A stretch of DNA of 64,000 nucleotides from Robinsoniella peoriensis. Lineage in GTDB: Bacteria; Bacillota; Clostridia; Lachnospirales; Lachnospiraceae. Both the position numbers and the translations under genes were made by a program. Below are positions 58,301 through 60,992 of this stretch, one piece after another. The DNA is taken from NCBI RefSeq assembly GCF_042680125.1, contig NZ_JBHTNY010000041.1. One strand, given 5' to 3'. The notes under the pieces were generated by a model that did no database searches, was not told the origin of the DNA, and saw nothing but the letters and a program-made list of their open reading frames with translations. Position 1 is the first letter of the stretch, and every line of letters begins with the position of its first letter.

Positions 58301-60248
58301 AACGGAAATAGAAGATTCCAAAGACAGTGCCGAAACATACCCGGAAATACAGGAAAATGAAACCAGATCCAAGAGCCGTACAGGTTCAGGCAGTGGCGCA
58401 GCTCCTGAGGGAACTTCAGAAACAGAAAGCAGTTCGAAATCTGAAATGGAATCTGAAACCCTTAAGGAAACCGAGACGGAGACTGAAACAGTAACAGAAT
58501 CCGAAAGTGTGTCTGAAACAGAAAGTGAATCGGAATCCGAAACTGGTTATGAAACGGAGAGCAACACAGAATCCGAAACAGAAACGGAAACTGAAACAGA
58601 GACAGATCCACCTGAACCACCGAAACCGGCCATTGCCCAGTATTATAACATTGGGCTGGAAGATATGGTTCGACCGGAGCAGACGGAGGAAACAGATACG
58701 ACCAATACAGGTACTACCGATACAGGTACCACCGAAACGGATGAGTCTGAGGAAGAAGAACCGGAAGCAGAAAGTGCAATCTTGTTAAGTCTTGCACAGA
58801 TGCAGGATCTAGATACCTTAAAAGATAAATCCGGCTGGGACGATACACTGATTGAAGGAATTAACCCGGCAGATCCGGATGCACCGGCAAAATGGATGAT
58901 GCATACCGCAGATGAGTCTGAAGGACAGTATACATTGCCTGTATTAAGAGGAAATGAATATGTACCGGACGATGATACCCATTATATGGTGCAGGCGGTC
59001 AATAATGTATCCATTACAAATGACCCGGTTTCCGGTGATTATGTAGTGAATTGGAGTTATACAGAACAGACGGATCCGTCTGTGGATGGATTTGCAATTA
59101 TGCTATACGATGCTAATCAAAATCCAAAGAGGATACTTACTTTAAGGCCCGGACTGGCAAACCAGTCCGGAACACCAAAAGCAACTTCTTACAGTTACCA
59201 TTTCAGTCCGGAGTACTGGGCTGACATCACAAACCGTTTGACGGAGGATACACCGTTTCTATTAGGTGTAGCTGCAGTGAGAGATGGAAATGACAGAAGA
59301 ATGCGCGGGGAGTCTATAGATATTACTCTGGGCAAGACAGAGGGGCTGATAGAAGCAGGAGACTCTTTGGTAATGGAAGCGGATCCCCTAATCCTGAACA
59401 GCAGGAGAGGTAAAATGAGATTTTCCCGGGGATACAGCGGAACGATCGGAGATACGGTGGTTCAATATGCGTATACCCGTTTAGGGGATCCTTATTCCAT
59501 GCCATTGGCAGGCCAGGGAAATTACCTGGATTGCAGTTATCTTGTAATGACAGCTTATGATCTTGCAGGTGTATCAGTACCCCGTGTAGCGGCTTGGCAG
59601 GCACAGTTTTGTGCGGAACAGGGAAGTGTAGTTTCCAGAGAGGAACTGCAGCCCGGCGATTTAATTTTTTACAGTTATGAAGCTAATGGAGATTATATGA
59701 ATATCAGTCATGTAGCAATCTATGTAGGTGACGGGATGATGATTCATGCGGCTAATTCCGCCAGAGGCACTGTATTAGATCCAATTGTTGAATCTAATAT
59801 TAACTTTTACGGAAGACCATATACTGCTGATGCAAATATGAATGCGAATGCAGATATGACGCCAATTGGAACCAATGATTCTGAAATTTATCTGGTTGCA
59901 CAAATTGTAGGTTTGGAAGCTGGAGGAACAGGAGTAGAAGGAATGACAGCTGTAGCAGAAGTTATTCGTAACAGAGTAATGTCACCGCTATTCCCGGATA
60001 CAGCTACAGGAGTTGTAGCGGCACCAGGGCAGTTTACAACCTATGCCATGATTGACAGTTATGTACCAACAGCAGAACAGATTTCAATCGTCACCCAGGT
60101 GATGAGCGGAGAACTATCTGTATTAAATAATTCAGATTGTCTGTATTTCTGCAGCAAAGGTTTCTATGAATCACAGGGAATACATGATGGGTTCTGGGGA
60201 AACATGAGTTTGATAGCAGAATATGGAAATTGTTTCTTCGTACCTTAA
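37302..60248 (+). CDS. giant (7648 aa) prepilin-leader GLUG-repeat protein with NlpC/P60 and SleB-type C-terminal domains
   Basis: One frame runs 22,947 bases without a stop. Residues 1-17 are a basic leader ending KNKKG, then FTITELAVVLGVLSILIGI with Glu5, a class III prepilin signal like that of the major pilin. About 705-2880 holds roughly 48 GLUG-like units (NAGGIAG type). Four LYN-type modules start near 505, 3430, 4349 and 5057. Residues 5290-6790 hold long tandem repeats, 6805-7110 a Glu/Thr/Ser/Lys-rich linker, about 7235-7345 a fibronectin-like stretch, 7380-7505 an NlpC/P60 domain (Cys7411, His7470, His7482) and 7530-7648 a SleB/CwlJ-like domain (Glu7539). It has no LPXTG motif. The pilus machinery encoded upstream probably processes and mounts it. 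Likely a giant adhesin and wall hydrolase; role unproven. Confidence 0.85.
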   Translation: MMPFMHRYKKRVKNKKGFTITELAVVLGVLSILIGIVAFNAVRIANQAYMARADDTAQVIYMAMQSSLTDLKVQGKFDEEFSDANRGTEFFDVPEEAIKGGTVDGVDYPGVTFPGVAEGSADETAKKQELIDSKNLVYMELSKDDSDESALLYRLLEPYISDKSILDYSILVEVNLNNKTVRCAFYSERTDSLSYNETSLSESVLKSKENVLLRDRGALEDKRQGYYGAQGIGEPENLGLLENAYVKVNNDDMLTIEWGEIGPENDAGGVTDDKRKKFTKMTYDISIVNAVDTSKVYYKIKDVTAYNSGDGYITPGSTVTTGASGDVRGPMPVYDLYSYDKNKGVNNALKTNLMVPFYTEELQGDGTMKSYDGSDETSTFKHRLSYYVPADKAGKKQYGVFRLVLDSITDDSDDKLSVNKKYPSIPWNENFKVIVEGKYKGEGFTGSMSVSSGEENAYTEAKTVNPAENIYITGVRGGTVFEEAMAYLENRNKTSLSNMWYGLGYARHLSNLRYILNYKSDPTAPDYKPNKDGNFQNFMLNDDIDWSLQKLGREEVIQPGGGNKVYHRLVVSNASGNDLTTTDVSKLRILQPISANEHDALEPDRTRGFEGSFTSTVKKDTAGKIEYQKKADGNYLEIEVLDSLGVKKKEKIPVYHNYKLSNLKISNTYTDPDNPADTAKENRVGLFEIVGQNASVKNFTIEGITAKGNDYVGSVAGEFQGFGKNITLLKNEKNNYHTKMVESASGEKSEERLKDSSGNEIVLKPYAYGAADPGFNGNTIKATGNYAGGIAGMLAIGIEDTVPGDAKSGMLVDTANGTRFISLYDGKINEVNQTQNPALGNASRKDLNGISVKADNNAGGIAGVADKKTVITKAVNTGEVTAKQYNAGGIAGSIEEGSTFSGLDKAAGSTNEQYVIRDYEYVTSAGTTAVKTYKSEYSNYGIIQAEINAGGITGSAEGPLNPKPHYDVVIENTANAGPVLATDSYAGGIAGQIQGYQVSLQNIVNKADVAAVGLTATGVAGIKGYAGGITAAAGNEFLISGAVNLRTETGKIIEDIKIGTVPVMKPGISAVSYAGGIIGLADDQVEISNLSLPYNIGNLTANAIIQVSNSANVTTQGGYAGGIAGALTKDVKLNVGTTQVQEKPVYNEGTVSAGGSYAGGITGVAAGKVEIQNVENRYNTVTTPKIEAAGSYAGGIAGSVTSEADAGLFPGNTESTDTEVKILVLKNLPSISVDPITDEIDPVLGYYTNTMPVSTTGTTGNNAGGIAGKLNTTEEIRNVFNAGAISASQANAGGIAGYINSAAKITYDDDLIEARMNHTNSMATNEGSVKASRNAGGIAGNISDGNAVIHNAFNRGNITATSEDAGGIAGLIQVRQPGGATAQQDKFILAYSQNILDHVVIPADAGKGIFYTNSGSVQAANNAGGIIGDSHTDVKNVFNRGAVTARNGDNAGGIVGNMNKDSDTDAMVIANDEGIAKRIISHITTGVTPIYNNAGTIQSIGKNAGGVAGHGENTDIINMFNQGAVTANNNSNAGGIAGSIAKGNINHDRSVATEVFAGMIYSNQGNVTAGVNNAGGVIGTGVDVNISNVFNRGKVTASTGSNAGGIAGDLQGNAQTVVISIDGNIASNMIANSMYTNLGDVKARVSNAGGVIGTGADIHITNVFNRGAVTAEIGDNAGGIAGNLQANTQDAAVSSEAAIALDMVANKMYTNQGNVIAGGSNAGGITGRATNVVSITDTYNSGTVTATNNSNAGGIAGQVIGEIHIESREATAKKSVEEKVCTNQGIVTASRNNAGGIVGSAEGNVTIKDVFNRGTVNARYGNNAGGVAGFLSGKGTIEHSKNVVIDGTHNVINDYFMTNQASVTAGGDNAGGIAGKVVGVGSADADRAIIKDVYSGISTAAGALPLTVNARSNAGGMVGRLIDTDITNEVSVDTAINKGIYTNNSTVTAARSNAGGIVGNADGRDRADDRFNSISYASIDSIKTGSGLEQNSFNISDVYNAGNVTAERMNAGGIFGIGGDGKYSNKDNRVVNMIAKGMSTNTGNVWAKIANAGGIFGYASEKFEISTTAKDYQGNDTDADITDLFNKGSIRAQYNAGGVAGKAVKLDLKYSRKVLTDAMNANNPDNFLFTNTNRVTADYDNAGGIIGDADICILQDVFNSGMTGTYEQVQNSGTQGVISAGQDNAGGLVGRADAMSISYSKLISDQIINNRAYVYTNLANIRAGRDNAGGIIGNGRGSVQLLDTYNMGQITAGRDNAGGIAGQLYDKGTGDIVSDKKDTANKDVADFSGIDVELNQTVKAEDTNIGGTPVKDLKKAKKVSYITYQTITTGPDTPGAPYQNRYTNAPKAATVKASTEDNITAVNNNAGGIAGFVTGNRGNIRVENTFNTGAEKGGNAICGIRAKNSNAGGLVGNSVFADITYTFDINPGPSNLNTTDKGDHSTYAPAFNDEAVRKDPYAIRIGGSMTGLHMVANNAQVRASSIDKGASQTTAQGLVDFSTGDQYNLTSQNAGGAVGYMEGGRIERVYSLKGEVVSPENVGGVVGFAKNALVKQVTRMDGEDISLTTKAAKGSGNFIQRGSRNVGGIIGYAYDGTQVLDTRNYNSVTGRTNVGGIIGYAGTSVEVTLAQNLKAVTGKAYSAEDLKTDTASVTLPGYESAQLDKSNVDGSYIGGIVGRGDNSVIVTMSKNDPLITEEFKDLQEDAKFAGKYTLGGNQSNAVSGKSYVGGITGAYGIINYTVNTGQISAVQRAGGISGSGYRITNTYNTGDVIGENRVIYIHDVGHVPGNSTLTEYTQATHIGGIAGELGERTGNGIVQKPETGVYIQSVFNSSQIVRGASYIGGIAGYAVGPVDVSYNSATISAKQTDTGLDDLGVSGTKVGGLVGVMAQDRNKTIKITNSYNTGEIIGTNDRGTLIGFLEGYTDEVIKSERIENSYYLSDNELKYWNSSTSQIDSTFNYGLKPISLPSSTDYETFVQKTQQLKKDGDPADNTTPLDEKRTDSEYGLRNYSNMVRQYAKVNSSVSVSMEYPAKGEENLKTPLNNKITGTGSADVAASSGSLAAQKARSAKFVYPWTEDELTLGMDYEFPQLDLAGASADDSGISEVSLGSFTTNGGQALPGNNQSFTSLDNTKVSYYYNYWPTKVVDYMQSSVEYHDGGNNDNSSYTDGTWTADNTNNTGVEIKFRDNDKYPVKRVTQENVDLLARFKLSSGALPNYMNFSVYDGHSRGTYNYNNTVFTNTILPKSPVKVYTLAKASSYEYDVPNKKQDIMVNGELYYFYAKDTAGNDPDKFDSVDDITVSVNLTGATNMTIRINLPCEEMDSYLPASSGYFTLEATKIYDKELGIKPENLAAYDRTSRMFSMHFSNTEIDDVHNDSILDEIPSIDFDDLDDLEYYPQTTAALGSTLLAEDETAAQPDTYRVETENKLQIRNERHLYNMNLGENMGYAAIGSSYLKYLTRDIELMNNIQLSTSDGGYNGFVIGASNKRMYRMTGSLDGNGYTIGRIRVNRIQNPGNFEAGASIPNTHYALIYDLSGGVVKNLNIGSDSKIVADEAAGLAYYVSNGRTARNPDPYQDYDNALFENLSPQLPMETGADAKIYDTRVSARISASRAGGFALYTARRFSGSGDVPTTASGREEVKKAVTFTDDTFAGKINGIYGGNDPFMNAGDALARNSSRSAGILVFVSGTRKSEDIDETKPGLNLYPNYRTEAEVNGCQVDREGYVFANNVSAGMICEALYPQNRVGQIGTIRKSSNNGAVVAHEQANGITQGIVSFGTGDTVQQADCRNESRIQVTYSYNNGIVQTPDGNGLASGIGNYVSEASYCTNNGSVFGKIASGISNYGDKHTVVDLCVNNGYVQGTLAAAGIVAVPSGYGGTAVPNQDVQLKLSNCYNTGNVAVTTNTDNKKAIENSYAGGIVAYASSPRPDSYSWDTLKPTDITDNDDRKTIIRNCYNVGTVHYIKDYTADSYISGTFSDNNRNIGGIAGGGLNRFVDIQNCYSLSDPELSIKQLHQAYKLVINGATTDFTWNQVVVNQDPDAKGYNYKLDAVGNTTYGNNVTTMTYMDMMSGDNFKGFDPDIWTLDNQTRDDDGDVLYPFPQFVKRQQTAEYVGDQYLADKPDFAFNTDFNKRKNNIDIETPKTTIENAQVTVKDAVSSTISYQSTPSNYSIQIDGYDPAASYQVTIYDGDAYEKADYAPITIRKFEIAPGGAVTSGGKLPNYESTTTTAGTMKFFNPANVVFNAGTGTLQILDEEETGWYMPIKGYYTAIVTKSTGNATTADIESKVSDFQDKNGTVNGIAKSAIKGNTSERFQVHFGGDNADGSNIDSQTTFFGLLPTGYSYGTQAKPYYVTDQYSIIGMTTSGIAQDATTGRYYRQSQDFKIDQPFYEMFEFNGDYDGDGHKITQDNKDIGFISYLRSKDKASFTASVHNLQMQVKATDTSGKKLKNLGKYQEASNYTANLGLIADYADDACLDKITVSGEVRAQGFNSLANVKRYLNNSYTLGGVAGFIRDSEVTDTRNNATLGVNLTRPEADVPLGNGDTLKVKYDLPAALSIETAGIAAYAKDTKFVKVSNNGEIIASQGNHHAAGLVHTMEGSKSQISQSMNGGYIRAHNGTAAGLVKDLRSGQIKQAYNTGKVTALAVASAGGSGTAVGIAADVTGSVTEVYNAGFVSGKYQGSLSRNKGSRGRFTNAYYLKDENFYWGDSTQLPGLPGSMVVTDDKDLELYLGFGRAPNEYWAFADNKHEDYVTTPADPDNGIDEVYQDTYALTYAEITDAAAMAAKGFDMTTGGADKTWKLDPNPANDTINSSNLLLRDYAKDPYPLPQFTQYEHKTRKNLNFPLLFGAAQETGKTPYGSSDKKLKYEPYDPVADKGKTETFKDTIKVDLNNVSTTARYKVLVYEGDAIAEDVKKQEKQKLFVTIEKKYVDLRDPGNLSNISNPNNMQYSKIYVDGQSGYYYEVLVRDGYGNEVPAIFANKEFINNKNEILFNNNVLDRLEEPQKEKPYYSATVVEYQVPGKEETDKNNFYSKFSPHFAKATETQSAAWEFGTPAIPYEIMTQRNLYNISLGGIKHGDSHYLKSHYAQTQDLELKDKKLSVPVQTNQEGIMQEFWKRGIGTPAQDFSGTYTGAAAGGTNHKILDNRSASAAKPVGYSIFNGMTKTAKVSNLDYMINKADYRISADAILVKTGAGTISGINLTSAAADTLVKVTTTSPDRFGLIAGEIKAEPGAAEIPVVEKIDIRKEISVENQVSNKEDIGSTAGKITGSANLADVTSAASINHTGASSSLASTGGIAGRVTAPAGSTEQAALSLKNVHYRGGKLVLTNAGNQRTGGIVGLIEQADAVMDNVSSSADIILNRTNGQGAYGGLAGKLIKSGIELKNGTASGNIVQNNTTQSSNLGGSFGGIIGEVQETPDIAFTNVTAGSYDAAAGSSVTKIQAVNNGSSEAVAGGIIGKAVMASPGSADAPNSLVMKNVTGNSALNLSYVSGSSRIGGILGYAVNYAVEMEDITNRGDIAIDRNQTGGLGTYGGLIGKLEKSTISLTNGTASGSIAESSSDQSYNHGGVFGGIIGEASEVPDIAFTNVTAGSFDTTAGNSVTKIQSVNNGNYETLLGGIIGKAVMAAPGSTGAPNRLVMKTVTNNSGLSLTNAKGNSRIGGILGYAVNYTVEMEDTTNRGNIDINRNYTNGLGTYGGMIGKLEKSTISLINGTASGSITESSSTQSYNRGGSYGGIIGETSAVPDIAFKNVRTGSFDAGTGTSISQIQVVNSGSYEAIIGGMIGKAVMAAPGSADAPNKLVMEDVINNSSLNLNYAVNNSRIGGILGYAVNYSVEMKEMKNLGNINIIRNQTNGLGTYGGIIGKLEKSDIKLTNAAASANITVSGTQSYNQGGSFGGIIGETTGVSSITMKDVSAGSYDDAAAAGTTQIVIPDSGQRVINAGGIIGKAAADTTAASNTIQMEGIVNNSTIQITSSANDSKMGGIIGTEKGFAVELKDVQNRGNLNATQVSDTNSLYSGGFIGKAEGGSVVIEDTDSTGKSNVVNQGHTSIKNAYVNTGADVTTVYAAGAIGNIVSAPLSVKGFENIGNIEISGPGKTGKMAGGIVGLSDQSEVTIQNSVSSGDISLKQISGKGSFGGLVGKISKADISVTDSTASGNITHKDTTYAVSQEGTYGGIIGETSEVSEITLSGVTAGSYNTADMKPATQINISNSNKHAVSVGGIIGKVSNPSTAADAKNKVTMDGVVNNSSIQLANPQTESRLGGILGEMQSYSVIMKNTQNRGDLSVTGLGDESVLYSGGFIGKAQNGNVEITDTDDTDVSNVLNEGNISVGKTPRSATTAGYLYTGGAVGYADHTPLSVHGFQNTGSMAVTGSSAGTNFYGSTAAGGILGNVTQSDVEMVDNISAGNIAVSNTNGQGSYGGLVGRSEQGKLNIKNSAATGSIEQNGSNPVNTLGTSVGGIIGELNEAAEVKLKKVTAGSYDDTDPDSQTKLYVKNTDRHMINLGGIIGKASASDNSANVITLQGVTNNSNLFLEKPATESKLGGIMGHLQGYTVNMKNTVNIGNLEVSKLGDESVLYSGGFIGKAENGNVHMEDSDDTGNSNIRNTGNTVIDLEVQNPKADTFTPGTVYGAGAVGYAAETMLELFGVRNEGNVEVTGENRHANFYGAGIAAYAADSAYPTAPPTTRFIVQNALNQGNIQDNRDKSDPDEVPARADGIAKAGGISAEILYKSGVDIQYNHNAGGIKADMAAGIVHTLDEDSLPFSTVRYNINVGTIDAGTHENGADITAMWQLPVKVDVNGDEYNGRGEKMTTAPPDEGEGDAETPETTSVKAKKQKNKADKKAETTAQTTESPAEKQTGQDTESEEEAKQPLSGESAAETKNIPETEDVTDTKKTSETESIKETKATPEAESQKATKKAPETESQTKAKKAPETESQTKVIKEPETEKVKKSNAALRSAAVTEIQTVPETEEESNMDSTLEVESSEYRRSGSKSGEVSVIDIHPETEIEDSKDSAETYPEIQENETRSKSRTGSGSGAAPEGTSETESSSKSEMESETLKETETETETVTESESVSETESESESETGYETESNTESETETETETETDPPEPPKPAIAQYYNIGLEDMVRPEQTEETDTTNTGTTDTGTTETDESEEEEPEAESAILLSLAQMQDLDTLKDKSGWDDTLIEGINPADPDAPAKWMMHTADESEGQYTLPVLRGNEYVPDDDTHYMVQAVNNVSITNDPVSGDYVVNWSYTEQTDPSVDGFAIMLYDANQNPKRILTLRPGLANQSGTPKATSYSYHFSPEYWADITNRLTEDTPFLLGVAAVRDGNDRRMRGESIDITLGKTEGLIEAGDSLVMEADPLILNSRRGKMRFSRGYSGTIGDTVVQYAYTRLGDPYSMPLAGQGNYLDCSYLVMTAYDLAGVSVPRVAAWQAQFCAEQGSVVSREELQPGDLIFYSYEANGDYMNISHVAIYVGDGMMIHAANSARGTVLDPIVESNINFYGRPYTADANMNANADMTPIGTNDSEIYLVAQIVGLEAGGTGVEGMTAVAEVIRNRVMSPLFPDTATGVVAAPGQFTTYAMIDSYVPTAEQISIVTQVMSGELSVLNNSDCLYFCSKGFYESQGIHDGFWGNMSLIAEYGNCFFVP
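39430..45980 (+). repeat. GLUG-like repeat array, about 48 units, in the giant gene
   Basis: The consensus at protein level is Asn/Tyr-Ala-Gly-Gly-Ile-Ala/Ile/Val-Gly, spaced mostly 25-70 residues apart, with associated FNRGAVTA/NQGNVTAG strands. At DNA level AATGCCGGAGGAAT recurs about 40 times with small changes. The last nine units shift from NAGG to VGG/IGG forms. GLUG motifs build beta-rich solenoid-like folds in surface proteins. Confidence 0.85.
53409..54876 (+). repeat. 489-bp tandem repeat in the giant gene
   Basis: Anchor codons (the Lys in GKLxKS) lie at 53409, 53898, 54387 and 54876, exactly 489 bases (163 residues) apart. Units share TTAGAAAAATCAACGATCTC and long flanking stretches; the middle two are the most alike, suggesting recent duplication. 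Confidence 0.85.
54876..57640 (+). repeat. longer 831/852-bp repeats following the 489-bp units
   Basis: The same anchor recurs at 55707 and 56559, so unit length grows to 277 and 284 residues. The added part contains SLYSGGFIGKAEGG / VLYSGGFIGKAQNG and a TDSTGKSNV / SDDTGNSNI segment absent from the shorter units. An alternative reading is two interleaved repeat families. Confidence 0.75.
57720..58625 (+). repeat. low-complexity Glu/Thr/Ser/Lys linker segment in the giant gene
   Basis: About 300 codons encode an acidic, disordered stretch with KAPETESQ units and a final Ser/Glu/Thr run (ETESESESETGYETES). It separates the repeat body from the C-terminal enzyme domains, as wall-spanning or extended linkers do. 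Confidence 0.8.
59445..59815 (+). other. NlpC/P60 domain segment of the giant gene
   Basis: This encodes about residues 7380-7505. Catalytic Cys7411 is in NYLDCSYLVMTAYDLAG, His7470 in NISHVAIYVGDG, and His7482 in MMIHAANSARG. The order and spacing match active NlpC/P60 gamma-D-Glu-diamino-acid endopeptidases. RVAAWQAQFCAEQG and LQPGDLIFY are also typical. Confidence 0.88.
59880..60245 (+). other. SleB/CwlJ-type hydrolase domain segment of the giant gene
   Basis: This encodes about residues 7530-7648. VAQIVGLEAGGTGVEGMTAV contains Glu7539 at the place of the catalytic Glu in SleB/CwlJ lytic transglycosylases. AEVIRNRVMSPLFPDTATGV and PGQFTTYA complete the signature. The protein ends NCFFVP with no further domain. 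Confidence 0.82.
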
Positions 60249-60267
60249 TGGTACAAGTACAAATCGG

Positions 60268-60311
60268 AGGCACTATGATTATATGATTATTATAATTATA
60301 GTGCCTTTTAT
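60268..60311 (+). terminator. intrinsic terminator after the giant gene
   Basis: GGCACTATGATTATA (60269-60283) pairs with TATAATTATAGTGCC (60291-60305), 15 bp with one G-T pair, followed by TTTTATAATAA. Confidence 0.88.
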
Positions 60312-60345
60312 AATAATACGGTTATTACAAAGGAGAAAAGGTTTT

Positions 60346-60720
60346 ATGGAGAGCAGAATATTATTAAAAATTACCAGTATTCTCATGATTATTATGGGCG
60401 GGGTTACCATGGTTTATCATCTTGTGCTGTTTGATGGGATTGGATTATTCGCAGAAGGATTGTTATCAAAAATTGTTTTAACGACGTTATTTATATACAG
60501 CGGCTATGCTATTTTTATGATTGTATCCGGTATTTTAGGATTAGTATTTAACAGGAGGGATGACAGAATGAATGTTATCAGAATACTGGGGACTATCATG
60601 TTTATCCTGCAGTTATTAGGGTTTGTCGGAGTGCTTTTGTCGGGAGATAATATTTTAATGAGTATACTGGGGCTATTATTACCTGGTCTGTATATTTTAG
60701 GAGCAAAAGACTATTATTAA
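60346..60720 (+). CDS. small four-helix membrane protein
   Basis: The 124-residue protein has four hydrophobic segments (about residues 5-30, 40-65, 76-97 and 103-120) with short loops; the only charged cluster is NRRDDRMN in the middle. No family recognised with confidence; it resembles small DUF-type membrane proteins of Firmicutes. AAGGAGAAAAGG precedes the ATG at 60346. It lies right after the terminator of the giant gene and may be a separate unit. Function unknown. Confidence 0.75.
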   Translation: MESRILLKITSILMIIMGGVTMVYHLVLFDGIGLFAEGLLSKIVLTTLFIYSGYAIFMIVSGILGLVFNRRDDRMNVIRILGTIMFILQLLGFVGVLLSGDNILMSILGLLLPGLYILGAKDYY

Positions 60721-60791
60721 TTTTAAATTTGAAAATAACCGGTAAAATATCTGCCGGATTCTATAGATTTGAGTGGGTATGAAAATTGTGG

Positions 60792-60823
60792 GTGCCTTCC
60801 GTTGTATCAACACCGGGGGGCAC
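60792..60823. other. small structured hairpin in the 272-base gap before the LRR gene
   Basis: GTGCC (60792-60796) pairs with GGCAC (60819-60823), enclosing TTG/CAA and CCG/CGG pairs. There is no T-run. The rest of the gap (60721-60992) shows no gene larger than a five-codon frame (ATG at 60937) and no confident promoter. Confidence 0.35.
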
Positions 60824-60992
60824 TAGGGAAAATTTGAAGTGTGGGATCGGCGTATTGATAAACTCATCTGCTGCAGTAATTTTGCTGTGATCTATGCAGG
60901 TGATTTTATAAATTTTAATCAAAGGGGATGATTATATGAGTGTATTTACATGAAACCGTAAGTCGAGCATTACATAAGAAAAGGAGAGAAAC

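Noticed and set aside
37302..60248. possible assembly artefact or several merged genes
   Set aside because: The frame is continuous over 22.9 kb, codon use is even, and no internal ribosome binding site plus start with a new leader peptide was noticed; repeat collapse or expansion by the assembler remains possible within the array.
58600..60248. sortase LPXTG anchor at the end of the giant protein
   Set aside because: The C-terminus ends in the SleB-type domain (NCFFVP) with no LPXTG motif, hydrophobic tail or basic end.
60937..60954. five-codon frame before the LRR gene
   Set aside because: Too short and without further support to call a leader peptide.
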